Origin: Telmatactis stephensoni
Taxonomy: Eukaryota; Cnidaria; Anthozoa; Actiniaria; Isophelliidae
Direction of reading: 5' to 3'
Length of the DNA: 64,000 nucleotides
Assembly: GCA_029948255.1 (NCBI GenBank)
Contig: JALIZF010001798.1
Location: forward strand, 700,001-764,000
The notes under the pieces were generated by a model. It was not told where the DNA came from. It made no database searches and saw only the letters and a program-made list of their open reading frames with translations. The translations under genes were made by a program, and so were the position numbers. The first letter of the stretch is position 1. Each line of letters begins with the position of its first letter. Shown piece after piece: positions 1 to 13,500 of the stretch.

Positions 1-1526
1 AACATGGTTGCACAAAGCTTGTACAATTAAATTTGTGGTTGAGTATCACTTTTCATTCATTGAAAATACCATCTTGTATATTCTAAAATTAGTTCTTCAA
101 TTGTTACTAATATAAGGTCTCATAAACATTACAGAACTGTCATGTCCATGATTATCCATCACTGACAGTACTATATTTTGATCTGCCAGCATTGAGCATG
201 ATTGACCTGTAGGAAAGTGCATTCAATATAATCATGACATTGTACAAAATACAGATTGCACTAAATATTCAATTTATAAGTAAATTAATAATACAATTTA
301 ATCATTTGTTTTGGTTTAATTTTGCACCATTTACTAATTCTTGTTTCCTGGCTTAATTATTAAATACAATCTAGTCACCTTATTATCAGCAAAGGCGAGA
401 ATCTCCTAGTCTTTCTAGTTAAAAAAAAAAACATCGTAGATATTGTTAGTTAATTAGTTCGTTTATAACACGGCTCTCAGGAAGAGCATGACTGTAGACA
501 CCTTGTATCAATAAAGTTTACATAAGCAAACATTATGTGCAAGCAGTAAGTGAAGTTCGCTGTCACAAATCGATCTCTGTTTTGTGTTCTTGGACGATCA
601 ATAATACATTACAAGTTGATAAGCTGGTAAAGTCACCACTAGATTCGAGAATTCCGTATCAATGCAGTCACTATCCAAATATCATGAGATTAGAAGCCAA
701 TTCCAATTGATAGCGTCTACCATTTTGTTAGGTCTCAATTCTCGACCACAGGAAGCCTCGTGCTCAACCTTGTTTTCATGACAGTTCACCAAAAGGCTTC
801 TGGGTAATTTTCTGATTTGCGACATTGATAGATAGATAGATAGTCTCTTTCGCAGCCGTTTTTAGACTAATAGATAGATAGATAGACCAAAAAGGTAAAC
901 CTAGACTTGAGCTACCACAGGTAGCCCGAGTAATAAGCTTAAAAATGATCAGTCTGTATTCACATTACTAATGATTACCTCATGTTATAAGACTCCTATT
1001 TAAAAAAAATATATTGTAAAAAAAGATCTATTGTTAGAATATCTATTGTAAAGAATCCATTTGTAAACAACTTATTGTTAATTAAAAATTTATTTTGTAA
1101 AAAAAAAATATATATATATATATATATATGATCTAGCTGGCTACTGTATGGAACTAAATAATTCAAATACACAACCGTACCGTGTCATCTTGTCAGTATA
1201 TATCTTAAATGTAAAGAGGAGAGTTGACAAGATTTGATAAGCCATGTTGGGCTTTATGTCAAATTTTCTTGCCAATTATACAATGTATTAGTACACACTT
1301 GTGATATGTAATATTATATTTATTAGTACTGGCAAATAAACAAAATTATTTCAAAAAAAAGTTCCAAGTTCCAACTTAAAATACAACCATGTAACAATAC
1401 AATATGCTGTCAGGGTTTCTATTCAATCTTTACAAATAACAATTGCAATATGGTGTATTGTATGTCATTTCTTTTTTTAGATTTATTAATATATTTTTTG
1501 TTTTAGATATTATTTTTACTCAACAG
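1..1526 (+). other. CDK20 intron: no gene; simple repeats
   Basis: AT-rich non-coding sequence. It holds GATA runs near 827-842 and 868-886, a (TA)n run at about 1108-1129 after an A-tract, and several TAAA/CTATTGTAA-like short repeats at 1010-1110. A copy of the ACCACAGGAAGCC motif sits at about 746-758. No exon with the kinase glycine-rich loop is visible here. Confidence 0.7.
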
Positions 1527-1566
1527 AGAGATCAAGTCTCTACAAGAAAATGAAGAAAATCCTTAT
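1527..1566 (+). CDS. CDK20: CDK20 exon (helix-C region)
   Basis: The first base completes an arginine codon begun in an upstream exon, followed by [13 protein letters not shown]. This is the region equivalent to PSTAIRE, with the glutamate that salt-bridges the ATP-site lysine. The acceptor is caacag and the donor gtaagt. It has only 40 bases, so ORF searches miss it. Confidence 0.9.
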
Positions 1567-4500
1567 GTAAGTTGAATTGCTGGGACATTCACAAAGTTAT
1601 AGATAGATAGATAGATATGTTATAGATAGATATGTGTTTATTCAATTGCTTTTGCAGTATGAACTGGATTACAGCAAAGGGGTCAATACATTAATACCAT
1701 ACAATAATCACGAATGACAATACTTCTCATACAACTAATATACATATTGGTCCTACATAATAAATAATATAATGATATTTTATTAATTAAATTACTGATA
1801 TTTAATAGTGACAAACTCACTGAAGCGATTGGTTTTTGGCATAGGACAATGGAATCTGGAGGACTCAAATCTAAGATTATACCCGTGAGGGTGTGTTGTT
1901 AATTGTTAATTTGAAGCTTTAATGATTCCTGGAGATTTTCCAGGGGCACAGCAAATGTTGCAAATGAAGTATTTTTAAGACTTTTAAGATGTTTAGTTAA
2001 TGAGAGTGGTGGGATTAGCTTGGAAGTTTGTTTTAATTTATATTTGGAGGTTAAGCTAATAACAAATCAAATGCCTGATTTCAAGATCTTCTTTGTTCAT
2101 GATAATGAAGAATGACTGATATCCATAGATAACATGTAACAGACTAATGATCAGCCAGTATGAAATGCCACCTCATGCACTACAGTAATTCAAAATAAGT
2201 GTTGCTTTCAATTCACTTGCAGCAAAAATGTGTTATTGACACTGATGTTATGTCTGCATTTAAATTTATAGACATTCTTTAAAGTCTGATTTTAACAATA
2301 TTACATTCATTTGGGTTTTCATGGAAATCTTGTCTTATCCAGAGCATCTGATAGAGTGCAGGGAAAAATGGAAAATAGTGTGGAATAGTGCAGAAATTAG
2401 TGGAATTAATGCCAAAAAGTGCAGACATTTTACTGTAATACACATTTAGATTGTTTACTCCAAAAATTAATGCTTGTATCACAACCATGCAACAACAAAT
2501 CTAAACGTTCTGTTGGATTTTGGGTTTTTCTGACCCTCCAATAATGTGAAGGGGGTGGAACTTATGCTAATGCTCTCAAGGAACCTCAAGGTGGATGGCA
2601 AAGGTAGGATTGAGGGCAGTTGCTTAAGCACCGCCACCTTCACATGGTTTACAGATCAGAAAAACCCAAAATCCAACTGGAAGTTTTACAGTTGTCAGTC
2701 ACTCTACAATCGTTTTTGCAGTAACTCATTTGAAATCAAAAATATTATTAAAAGTCGATTGCTTTAGAAATTTGGCATTGGGGACTGGAGGTTCCCCCAA
2801 AATTAGCTAAAAGTGGCTTGTGATATTACCAAAAACTCCCAAGTAGCAGGTGAAATATATTTTTGACAACCCTGTGTTTGTCTTCACCACAGGTTGTCAA
2901 ACTGATTGATGTCTTTCCCCATGGGACTGGGTTTGTTCTTGTGTTTGAGTACATGTGGTCAGATTTGTCTGAAGTATTGAGGAACTCTGCAAGACCTCTC
3001 ACACAGGTACTAAATCGTCCTCTTCTACTCTCATCTCAGCAGCAGCTCATTCCAAATGTTTTGTTGTAATTGTGAGGATAACTGATGTTAAGCAATTTAC
3101 AGTTTGAACTAGTACAATACATTTTATTTTTCGTATCATTCAAACCTTTTTAAGGACTTTAAGGACATAAAGACTGAAGTTTTTAATGGTATGTGTTTTG
3201 TTTACATCGGAGTTACCATAACGACGAAACGATGACCGTTTTTGATTCCAAGCAGTTTTACGCGTTTTTTGACCTCAACTTTTAAACGACATACAAGGCG
3301 TTAATATTTAGGACTTTGGCTAGTAGCATATGAATTTTGGAGAAACTCGTATAAACGGATTTTGAAATATTCAAGGCGCAATTTTTTAACCTCAAAAATA
3401 ACAATTTATTGTCAGGATTTTAAAATCACAGCAGCATGACAACTCTTGGACTGTTGTTCATATATCAGACTACTTCTCAACAAAGTTGCACGTCAGAAAG
3501 TGCTTTGGATCTCCGTCAGCGTACGCCACTAAGACATGAAATTGGGTTGAATTTTATCAAAATTTATGCAAAAAGGTTTAGTGCTCCAAAAGAAAAATCT
3601 CTCGGTCAACTGTTTTCCCCCTTTGTGAGAAGTAGTCTGATATATGAGCAACGTATTGACAGTCGAATAGTTGTCATGCTGCTTTGCTTTTAAAATTATT
3701 GAGTTGAAACCTGATAATAAATTGTTATTTTTGGGGTTAAGAAATTGCGCCTCGAATATTTCAAAATTCGTTTATACGAATTTCTCCAAAATTCGTATGC
3801 TACTAGCCAAAGTCCTAAATATTAACGCCTGGTATGTCGTTTTAAAAGTTTAGGTCAAAAAACGCTTAAAATTGCTTGGAATCTAAAACGGTGACGTCAT
3901 CATTTCGTCGCTATGGTAACTCCGATGTAAACAAAACACATACCATTAAAAACTTCAGTCTTTATGTAGTAAGTGAACGAAAAGTCATAACTGTGGATGC
4001 TTTCATGTAAGAACTACAGCCATTTCAAGTTGACCGGTCGAGCACTAGAGAAATTGTAGGAAGCCTCCTTAAATTCATGTAGCAACAAAACCTGCTCCAC
4101 TGCAGGCAACAAAATAAATTATTGCTTGAATGCTTGACAGGGTTGGTAATCGTGAACAATCTGCACCGTACGGTAAGTGGTCGGTAAGGTAACGGTAAGT
4201 GGTCGGTAACTCGGTTCGTCGACCGCTTACCTTTATCGTTACCTTACCGTTACCTTACCGTTACCTTACCGTTACCTTACCGTTACCTTACCGTTACCTT
4301 ACCGTTACCTTACCGTTACCTTACCGTTACCTTACCGTTACCTTACCGTTACCTTACCGTTACCTTATCGTTACCTTACCGTTACCTTACCGACAGGGTT
4401 GCAACAGTGATTGCTTTCCTTTCTGATTGATCCTAACTGGTCAATTACTGTACATGTAACTGCAGTATAGACAAATTATCTTGACTTCTTGACGAAAAGT

Positions 4501-7500
4501 ACCAATTCCAGGTACAATCAGTGGAAAAAAATCCTGGTACAGCACCAGAATTTCTCCATCAAAATGTGTGGGAAAGACTGGGATACATGATTGCAATATA
4601 GTTTACTAACTATACTCAATGCATTATTTACTTGTATTACTTCCTGGGTAAAAGTACTTTATCTCAACAGGCGCAAATCAAAAGTTATCTATTAATGCTG
4701 TTAAAAGGTGTTGCGTACTGTCATAATAGAGGAATCATGCACCGGGTGAGAGTTCATAATATCCACTATAGCCCAAGAAAAAATGCTAATATGACGAATG
4801 AGTACTTGTCTCTTTATAGCCGTAGCCTTTGGGGTCCTTTGGCTTTTGAAAAGAGATCTCCATAACACAAAATGAGCAAAGAGAAAATGGAGAAAGACAT
4901 GTTTTATTATCGTTGAAGTGAAGCTCGAAGTCTCGTTTGAAAACTTGCATTCAGACCAACGTCAACTTCACCGACACAAATTGCGATTACCGAGAAAAAA
5001 AGCCTCGAATTTACGATAAACGTTAATTATACGTTTCAAGTTTATATCATTCTAAACTTTCCTTGCAAATTCGCGACATTTTTCTTGAGAATCACTATTT
5101 GTATTTTTCAAGTAATTTGATTGACGAATACTAGTTTTGAATCTTTGATCTTCACACGTGTCCACAGGTCAACGATAACAGTAGCAAGTGCTGACTGCTT
5201 GCTTGATTTTGTCTGCTGTAAGCAGATGAAATTGTACTGTAGTGGCACTTGTTCTGATAATAAGAATCAAAATCATGTAAACTCAGACATCCAAACAGTC
5301 TGCTGGATTTTATCGATTTGGTTTCCATCAATAAAATGTCAATAATTATTATCAGAGAGGATTGAAAGTAGTACTTTAAAGATTATAACATACACTTATT
5401 TCAAAAAATGTTGTTGTGGCTCAGAGCAACAAGCGTCAAGCCAAGACCGAAATGAATGCTGGATTTGTTTATAATGTATTCAAATCAGACTCGTTTTTTT
5501 TAGGTTTAGCCGCCTTTATTTGCTCATTTGCTGTATGTTTTCTTTATCTTCAGCTTGAAAAAGCTTAATCGCAACACAGCTTCAAGAAAAAGTCTTTGTA
5601 AAATTCAAATATCTGTTTTAAACAGGTATTTTATCTTGGTACATCAGTTTTTAACCGGTAGAAAAAGGATTTGAGTGTCAATCCAGAACAAGCGCACGAA
5701 GGTCTAGTTTTTGGCGCTTTTCGCCGTTATTGCTGGTCATTGAATAAAATCTCCTCTCAGGAGGGAGGAGGTGACTCCAATGGTTTTTATTAGGCGCGCG
5801 CTGGTACAGTGATGTCTGCGATGTGACGTCACGGATGGCGTACATAGCAACCAAAATTGTGTTCTCAAAATGCTCCGAAAAACAGATTCCAAAATGTAGT
5901 TGAAAATGTACTTTTTAGAAATTCCTTAAGACATTTACCTTCACTTTTGCAATATTGCTATTGCTTTACCTTCAATCTGTATCAGTCTTGTCTCTGACAC
6001 CAATCTGAAGAGGAAAACGGCTCAAAACAAAGGAAAGTTGAAGTGCTTGTCTTATTCAGTAACCGCCATTTTTCGTTCTTCGAGGAGAAGGACGCGCGAG
6101 GAAAAAAAATTTTTCTCGGGGTTTTAGAGCATTTTGAATCCCGAAAAAAGTTCCACGTACTCGTAAGTAATAGGCCTTTTGCCTGAACTGTGCTATTAGC
6201 TTCCATTTTCTATAGTTTTACGTCTCCTAACATATCGTATCAGATTTGTATTTTCGTTTTCCTGGACGACTCAGCTCAGTAAATACAAAACATATAGACC
6301 TAGAAGCACCAATATTAATTGCTGAATTATTATTGAACTTCTTTTCACTTCTATGTCACTTAAAAAACGATTTGCTTGTTTTGTCTTCGATAAATATCAA
6401 TCAAGTACATTGGGCTTCCTGTGGTAAATAGCTTACAAAAATATTCCATAATTTGTAAAAGTACTATGGATAAAAAGATGAAATAAAGATTTTGGATAAA
6501 ACTTTTAATAATTTGTTTGAAGGTTTGTTTATTATATACATATCGAGATTTACTCACAGAAAAGCCATTCAATAGATTTTCGTTTTGTTTACCAATCTCC
6601 GCCAATCAGAATGCGCGTATCGTTTTCTTCACGTGTGAGAAAAACGATACGTCCAATCAGAAGCCGCGTATCGCTTTTTTTCACGTGTGAGAAAAACGAT
6701 ACGTCCAATCAGAAGCGACTTCATTCCTGATGAAAATTTTCTGATGAAACTAACTGGCTCCTCTCAGCACTTTTTATCGAAGGATTTTCAGTCTTGGCAG
6801 TTCAATTTTCAATCTTTATTCAGTAAAAATTCAAGTAGATTATCTTATTTACCACAAAAGTCATCGATGTCATGCAGAAGAAGAGCTCTATGGGAAAAAG
6901 ATTTTCAAAACCAGGCTGTGCTGCAAAAAGCGAAGGAGGATTAAGTCTTATATTCACGGCCGGCAGATTCGGAGTCACTGAATGAAATTTTAGTCAAACT
7001 GAGCCCTTTGATAGAAAAGCTCGGAGAAAAACACTGATAAATCAAGTTCAAGGTAAAGTTTTGAAGGACATTCGAAACGCCAAGCATGTTTAACGAGCGT
7101 GAATTTGACCGTAAGTTTGTCTTTGAATACTTTGAATGAACTCAAATTCTTCGCATTGTCTTTGCTCGTTTTGTCACAGGTAGCCCAAGCTCACTATTAG
7201 TGGCTATTTATAAGAGAATGTATGGCACTCAATATCACTCAAAATTTCTGTCTTAATTTTAATAAAATTCCACGAGACTTCTAAAGTGTGTTGTTTATGC
7301 TTTCTTCTAACCTCTGAATGAGTTTCAGCGAAATTCGTCGATTTTAACTGCTCGCCCTAAGCCACTCAAAAATGAAGTGAGAAAAAAAGTTACACAGAAA
7401 AGAATCATAATTTTGCACTGTAATTCACTTTAGATACAAATAAATATTATTTTTGTTTTGTTTTGACGTCTGTTTGTAATTTAAATTTTGTTTTGTAGGG

Positions 7501-10500
7501 TTTTTGTGTTTTTTGAAATCAAAATCTTGACCATGGAAAAGCAAACCATTTTCACAGCAAAATGACTAAAATATATAAAAATGATAAACAGAAAACACCA
7601 TGGAAAGTGCTTTGTACAGTTTTTATTCACTCGTTGTTTTGTATCATAAAACTCACTCGCTCGAAGGACTCGCTCGTTCGTTTTTATGATACTTAGATAC
7701 AACTCGTGAATAAAAACCGTACGCGCGCACTTTCCATGAAGTATTCTCTATGTATTTCATACTTTTGATAATCTCCTGTGATCTTGCTATATTTTTCAGA
7801 TCCAGTCATTGTATTGACTCTGCTAGTTGTTCATGCAGTTATAATTCTACTGAATAGAAAGCAAATAGAAGCCTACCTAATAAATGCCACAAAACTGCTT
7901 TGATGCATAAAAGTAAACCATATATTATTGTTCTTCTAAAAGACTAGATATTGCAGAACATAACATTTTGATTGTTTAGTCTTCATAATTATGGTTTTGT
8001 ATGTTTTCATGTGGAATATAGGAGGCAGTACTGAATGTTCCTTATACTTATGCAAGTCAATATTGTCTTGGTTTATTTTGAGTGCAAAACAACAGTTCTC
8101 TGACTAGCTCTTAAATGTTAATTGATGCAAATTGAAGATAGATATAGAAAATCAATTATTTGGCATACAAAATAGAAAGAACACAAGGAATACAGCATTT
8201 CCAATTTAGATTGAAGATCAGATTTCTGTATAACAACTCTACTTTACATGCAAGTAACACAGTTTTGCTGTCAATTTCTTTATTGAAAATAGTCTAGACC
8301 TTAACTTGAGCTGTAATTACACAGAGAGACTGAAATAAATTTTCGATAAAAAGAGAAGTTCATTTTAAAATTGGCTAACTATCCGATACACGTGTTAGAA
8401 CCAGCTTTTCGAAGTTTTTGTACTTTTACCACAGAAATGTTTATTTTTCAACAACCATAAATTCTAAATGAAAAATACATCATCTAATAGGTACAAGAGA
8501 CTTTTTGACATCACATTTTCTTCTATCATGCATGCCCTTTACCTTGCAACGTTTTTCTTCATTTGTTGTCTTTCAAAGCATAAAAGTCCTTTTCGTTCAA
8601 ATTTTGCAGACACTCTTGTTTTCCAACTTTGGAGGGATTGTTAAGCAGTTCTACTGAAGGCATCTTTCCGAAACCTGACATACATAATCTTCAATTACTC
8701 AGTTATACAGGGAACTTTTTTGAAGCTGCAAATCTATCAACACAGTCCACCAGCCTTGAAAATGTTCGTTGAGTTTTTCGTCTTTCAAGCAGTTTTTGAA
8801 ACGACACAGGTTACGAAAAAAATTCAAACGTTCGATTTCTTCGCTCAAAAACGTTGAGGTTCATATAGATGAATGTCCGTGAAAATCTTCAAATTTTAGT
8901 GAGGTTTTCAGGAATATACTTGGAAGTTTTGGGTGTAAAAACTGCAAGGAAACCTGTGAATTGTAATCTCCTTCTTTTGCCGCCATGTTGAAGCTATGCC
9001 ACGCCACCGTGACGTCACATCGCAGACATCACTGTACCGACACTAGTGAAAAACGTCTGCGCATGCTCGTAGTCACGTCTTCGTGCTTTTGTAACTTATG
9101 CAAATTTCGCTTTTACCGCTTGCCTTCAACAACGGTTTTCACAAAATGTCAAAACTTAAGATCAATTCTTGAAACTTAGGGCCAGTATTCACATAATGTC
9201 TTCATAAATACAATATCTTTGTCTCACAAAAGTATACAAGAGAAATTTTATGTATACACCGAGAACACGAGCATTTCTTTTCAGGCTAAAACTCAAACAT
9301 TTCTTAAGAAAACATCGTAATATGAACGCATGCGCAGACGTTTTTCACTAGTGTCCACTGTACCACGGTTTTCCTTGGAGACGCTCCCTCCCTCCTGTCT
9401 CTTTATATGATGTAGTTCAGACCATATTCCTATTCAGTATTTCTTTATCATTTTGATTTTTAGCTTTGGTTGATACATATAGAAGCCAAATCAACAAACT
9501 ACAGCAGATTGTTTGATTGTCTGAGTTCGCATGGTTTAGAACTGATTGCATTAGAGTGATTTTCGTTTGACCATAAAAGAAAATTGACTATTTAGTTTGT
9601 ATAGTAGTTGATAAGAACCAAAAGAAAAACTACCAACTATTAGTTTGTCTATTCCTTCGTGGTCAAATGAAAACCACTCAAAGAGCTCTGCTTATGCTTT
9701 ATATATACTGTACTATTAATCATAATTTGATTGTTGAGCAACTCAGTTATTTACATAAACTATTTGAATGTTTGTAGGACTTGAAGCCTGCAAATTTGTT
9801 GATAAGTTCTACTGGTCATTTAAAGATAGCAGACTTTGGTCTTGCTAGGGTGTTTTCCAATGAAGGTGACAGACTGTACAGTCACCAAGTAGCAACAAGG
9901 TACAATACTGACAATAAGATTATTTGGTGTATATATAGAGGATATTACACGGTGGCGCGAAGATATGGAGTTTATCTTCGAGTGGAAAGAAATATTTCAC
10001 GAGTGAGCGCAGCGAACGAGTGAAATATTTCTTTTCACGAGAAGATAAACTCCATATCTTCAAGCCGCCGTGTAATTTTCTTTTTATCATATAATTACTG
10101 AGATTTTAAGAAAAAGAGCTGAACATCCAACAAATAGTGCACCAAAGAACGAAATAAAAATGTCAACTCGGCCGTTTTGGAACTGAAGTTTTACTGAAAT
10201 ATCACAAGGCTTATACCTTAATTACATGCTACAAATGAGCTAAATTATTATTATTATTTTTTGGTTTCTTCTTGTTAATTCTGCCATGTTGATACAACTG
10301 AGTACATAGTAGCTTGAATGGCGGGAAAATCAACCTGATATCATCACATGTGATGATATCGAAATCCTGCGCTCTGATTGGTTGTTTTTGATATCATCAC
10401 ATGTGAATGATATCAATGGCCGATACCCACTATATTTGCGCGCTATATTGTGTTGATATCGAAGTAAGTATATGATAAATACTATATACTATATACTATA

Positions 10501-13500
10501 TACTATATACTATATACTATATACTATATACTATATACTATATACTATATACTATATACTATATACTATATACTATATACTATATACTATATACTATATA
10601 CTATATACTAACTAACTTACTAACATTTCGACCTTGGTCCTTCGTCGGAGTAAAAGAGAGAGTAATGAATTCGTGGGCGGGGTTTATATAGTAGTCTGAA
10701 AGTGCCGATTGGAGGAGTATAAGACACTACATTTTTATAAGTCGCGAATATTCCGGTCACGATTGAATTATTGATAGTAAAGTTCGCTTCTTCCACATTG
10801 AAATTTGATGTTTTAATCTGAGCTTTCGGACCTACAGTCCAACATCGGAGAAAGAATCGCAAATGTCTTTACAAACGTCATAGAAATTATATTTTACAGT
10901 CAAACTAGAAATCGCACGCGCATGGAACATATCCGCGCACGGAAAAAAAAACTTCATATACCGGTAAACTACAGAAAAGAAAAAAAATAACAAAATTATA
11001 ACACACGTAAATGAATGTTAAAAACTCACAAAAACCTAAAACAGAACAAAGCACTACTTGGAGTTCACAATAAGACAATATGTATGATGTCTTAGTAACA
11101 ATAAAACAATATGTATTATGTCTTCTTAATAAGAGTCAAATAACCCTCTGGCATCTTTCTTCCACATTCAGTCTTTGTTGGTAAAGCCCGCCGCACACGT
11201 TGAGAAACTGTGTGAAGAAACTGCCACGCGAGGCACTTTTCTCATCGTGTGCTCGTTTATCTGCTCTGTTTTTGGCCTCGTGTAGCCAAAGATGCAACGT
11301 CTACTGCAAGAAATTGTCTGAACACAGTGCCTCGCGTGGCGGTTTCCCCGCGCAGTTTCCTCACGTGTGCGGCGGGCTTAAGGGCAATGGTATCACTTGC
11401 GATCATCCACGCCTCTGCGATCTTTTTTTAATCAATGTTCTTGTGAAATAAGTATACTGGTGTTTTCCCAAGCCGAATTCCTGCATTTGGCCGATCGTAC
11501 ACTTGCTTTGTGTTCTTTTAATCTTGTATCTAGTGATCTTCCTGTCTCACTAATATATGTGGTACTACAATCTTTGCATGGAATTTTGTATACACCAGAG
11601 TTTTTTTTTCTTTTGGGATGCGAGTTTTTGGTCTCGATTTAAGATCTGTTTGACAAGTTCAAACGCTCGAAACTTCTAGTATAGAATTTATTAGGCCATT
11701 CACAAACTTACATTTCCTATATAGCGATACTTCATGTGCCGTAAGCCTGCACCATTCATGTCCCAACCAGAGATAGATTTACTTAAGCAACTTGTGAAAA
11801 TGGTTGGCAAGGTGAACATTACAGTGGATTTAACACGAACTATCGCTATTGGTTTTACTATACTTAACAGTTATTTGGTAACCATTTAAACAATCAATGG
11901 ATAGCACCAGATAAACGTTTTCTCGCTTTCTGACGGTACACCTTTTTGTATACAATGTGTATCTCAGGGAAAACCTTAACGACATCGCCCTTTCCATCCT
12001 CCACAAAGACTCCCAATAACCAATCAGAACCATAAAAGCTTGTGTTCTTTCACAGATGGTATAGAGCTCCAGAATTGCTTTATGGTGCACGCAAATATGA
12101 TGAAGGAGTTGACCTCTGGTATGTATAAAGTCACCTGTTGAACTAATTTCATAAACTGCCACAGGAAGTTATTTCCATCCGCGGGATAGGAAAACTGTTT
12201 AGTGCGGATTATGCTATATTTAACAATTATTCCACGAAATCGAGTCGTACCGATGAGCTAAGCGCCTCGTCGGCTATTAGCCATGTACGACGAGATTGAG
12301 TGGAATAATTGTTTTATTATATCCACATCCACTGGATTGTGAGAAATAAAGAATTTTCATTATTTTCAAGTTTAAAAAGTGAAATAACGTCGGCGAAACG
12401 CTCCGCCATTTTGTTTACTTCTCTACTCACGGGATATGAGCTGATATCCTAGTAGTAGAGGAATCAATCAGTGCGTGCGATTGCTCTTATCCAGTAGATG
12501 TAGATATAATAATGGTTATTCTATCAGGATAAGGCAGATCTAGAATTTTTTGGAGGGGGATGCACCATTTATGACAAAATTGACTGTAAATAGCTCATCT
12601 CAGGGGGCGTGCGTAATAAAAATTCATCGCATGAGAGACGCGTGTTCACGCGCTCTGAAATATATTTACGTATTATCTTTCAGGAATGAAATGATGATCT
12701 TCTTCTCTGTGTGTGTCAATTCCCTCAGTACGTTTTCATGATCTATATATGTTTTGTTTCGGTCTTCCAAGCTACCTTTTACGAGATTTATTGAGTGTTG
12801 TAAAAAGAGTACAGACCATAGAAAAGTAACTTCGATTTGTTAAATCTCTGCGCGGCCATGTAATATCTTCTGTATATCGATCGGCTGCTGGAAAATAATG
12901 TTGATATATTATTTATTGTGAATAGTAATAAATATTTCTCATCAATTTCTATAAAATATAGATAGAAGTATAAATATTTATAAACGAAACCGGCGTACGT
13001 ATCATGTCAAAATACCAACAAATAACAACAGTCGTTCGATGTCACGAACTTTTTCTCACGCTTTCCCAAGGACAGATTTGGCTAAATGCCCATTCTTTGG
13101 GATTTCGATGAAGTATTGAAAAAAATAGCTTTGTTTTCGTGTTTGTTTCGTCTAGTCTCTCACTTTATTTACTTATGAGAATCGAAACTTCTCCTAGCAT
13201 AGCTTTGATGCGGGCTAAAAGTATTGATGAACCATCCAGACTTCTTTCTGTAATAGATTCCACTCGGCGCATCAAAATCCAACCAAAGAGCAGTTATTTG
13301 TGGCTGTAGAGACCAACTGGTTTATACGGAACCCGCCGAGTAACAAATTCGAGTAAGAAATTCGTTTTGTGACAGACGAAGGACGAAGAAGAAGAAAGGG
13401 AAAACCGCGTAACTCAGTGGCTACGCCCGCCAAGTAAAAAGTGCGGATTTCAGTTACAAGCGAAGACTTTCACTTGCGTTTCTATCAAATGGCACTGATA

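Larger units (their letters stand above)
5255..9549. mobile_element. Large element with diverged long terminal inverted repeats
   Basis: Stretches at 5255-5330 (CTCAGACATCC, GTCTGCTGGATTTT) and 5745-5838 (CTCAGGAGGGAGGAGG, GATGTCTGCGATGTGACGTC) reappear as reverse complements at about 9470-9549 and 9009-9420. The interior (6410-6550, 7760-8990) resembles the 62121-64000 repeat. No transposase is visible; smaller foldbacks are nested inside. End points are approximate. Confidence 0.5.
10609..11640 (-). mobile_element. Penelope-like retroelement 3' remnant
   Basis: On the minus strand a GIY-YIG endonuclease fragment (11599-11432) is followed by an untranslated region with two hammerhead-like motifs and then the heptamer array. 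The reverse transcriptase is absent, so the copy is 5' truncated. A 194-bp MITE (11185-11378) has inserted into the untranslated part. The combination of GIY-YIG and hammerhead motifs is characteristic of Penelope-like elements. Confidence 0.75.

Noticed and set aside
4199..4426. Plus-strand frame encoding a repeated [11 protein letters not shown] peptide
   Set aside because: Direct translation of an 11-base minisatellite inside a CDK20 intron.
11830..12162. 110-codon minus-strand frame
   Set aside because: Shadow of the plus-strand CDK20 exon 12056-12118; no family motif.
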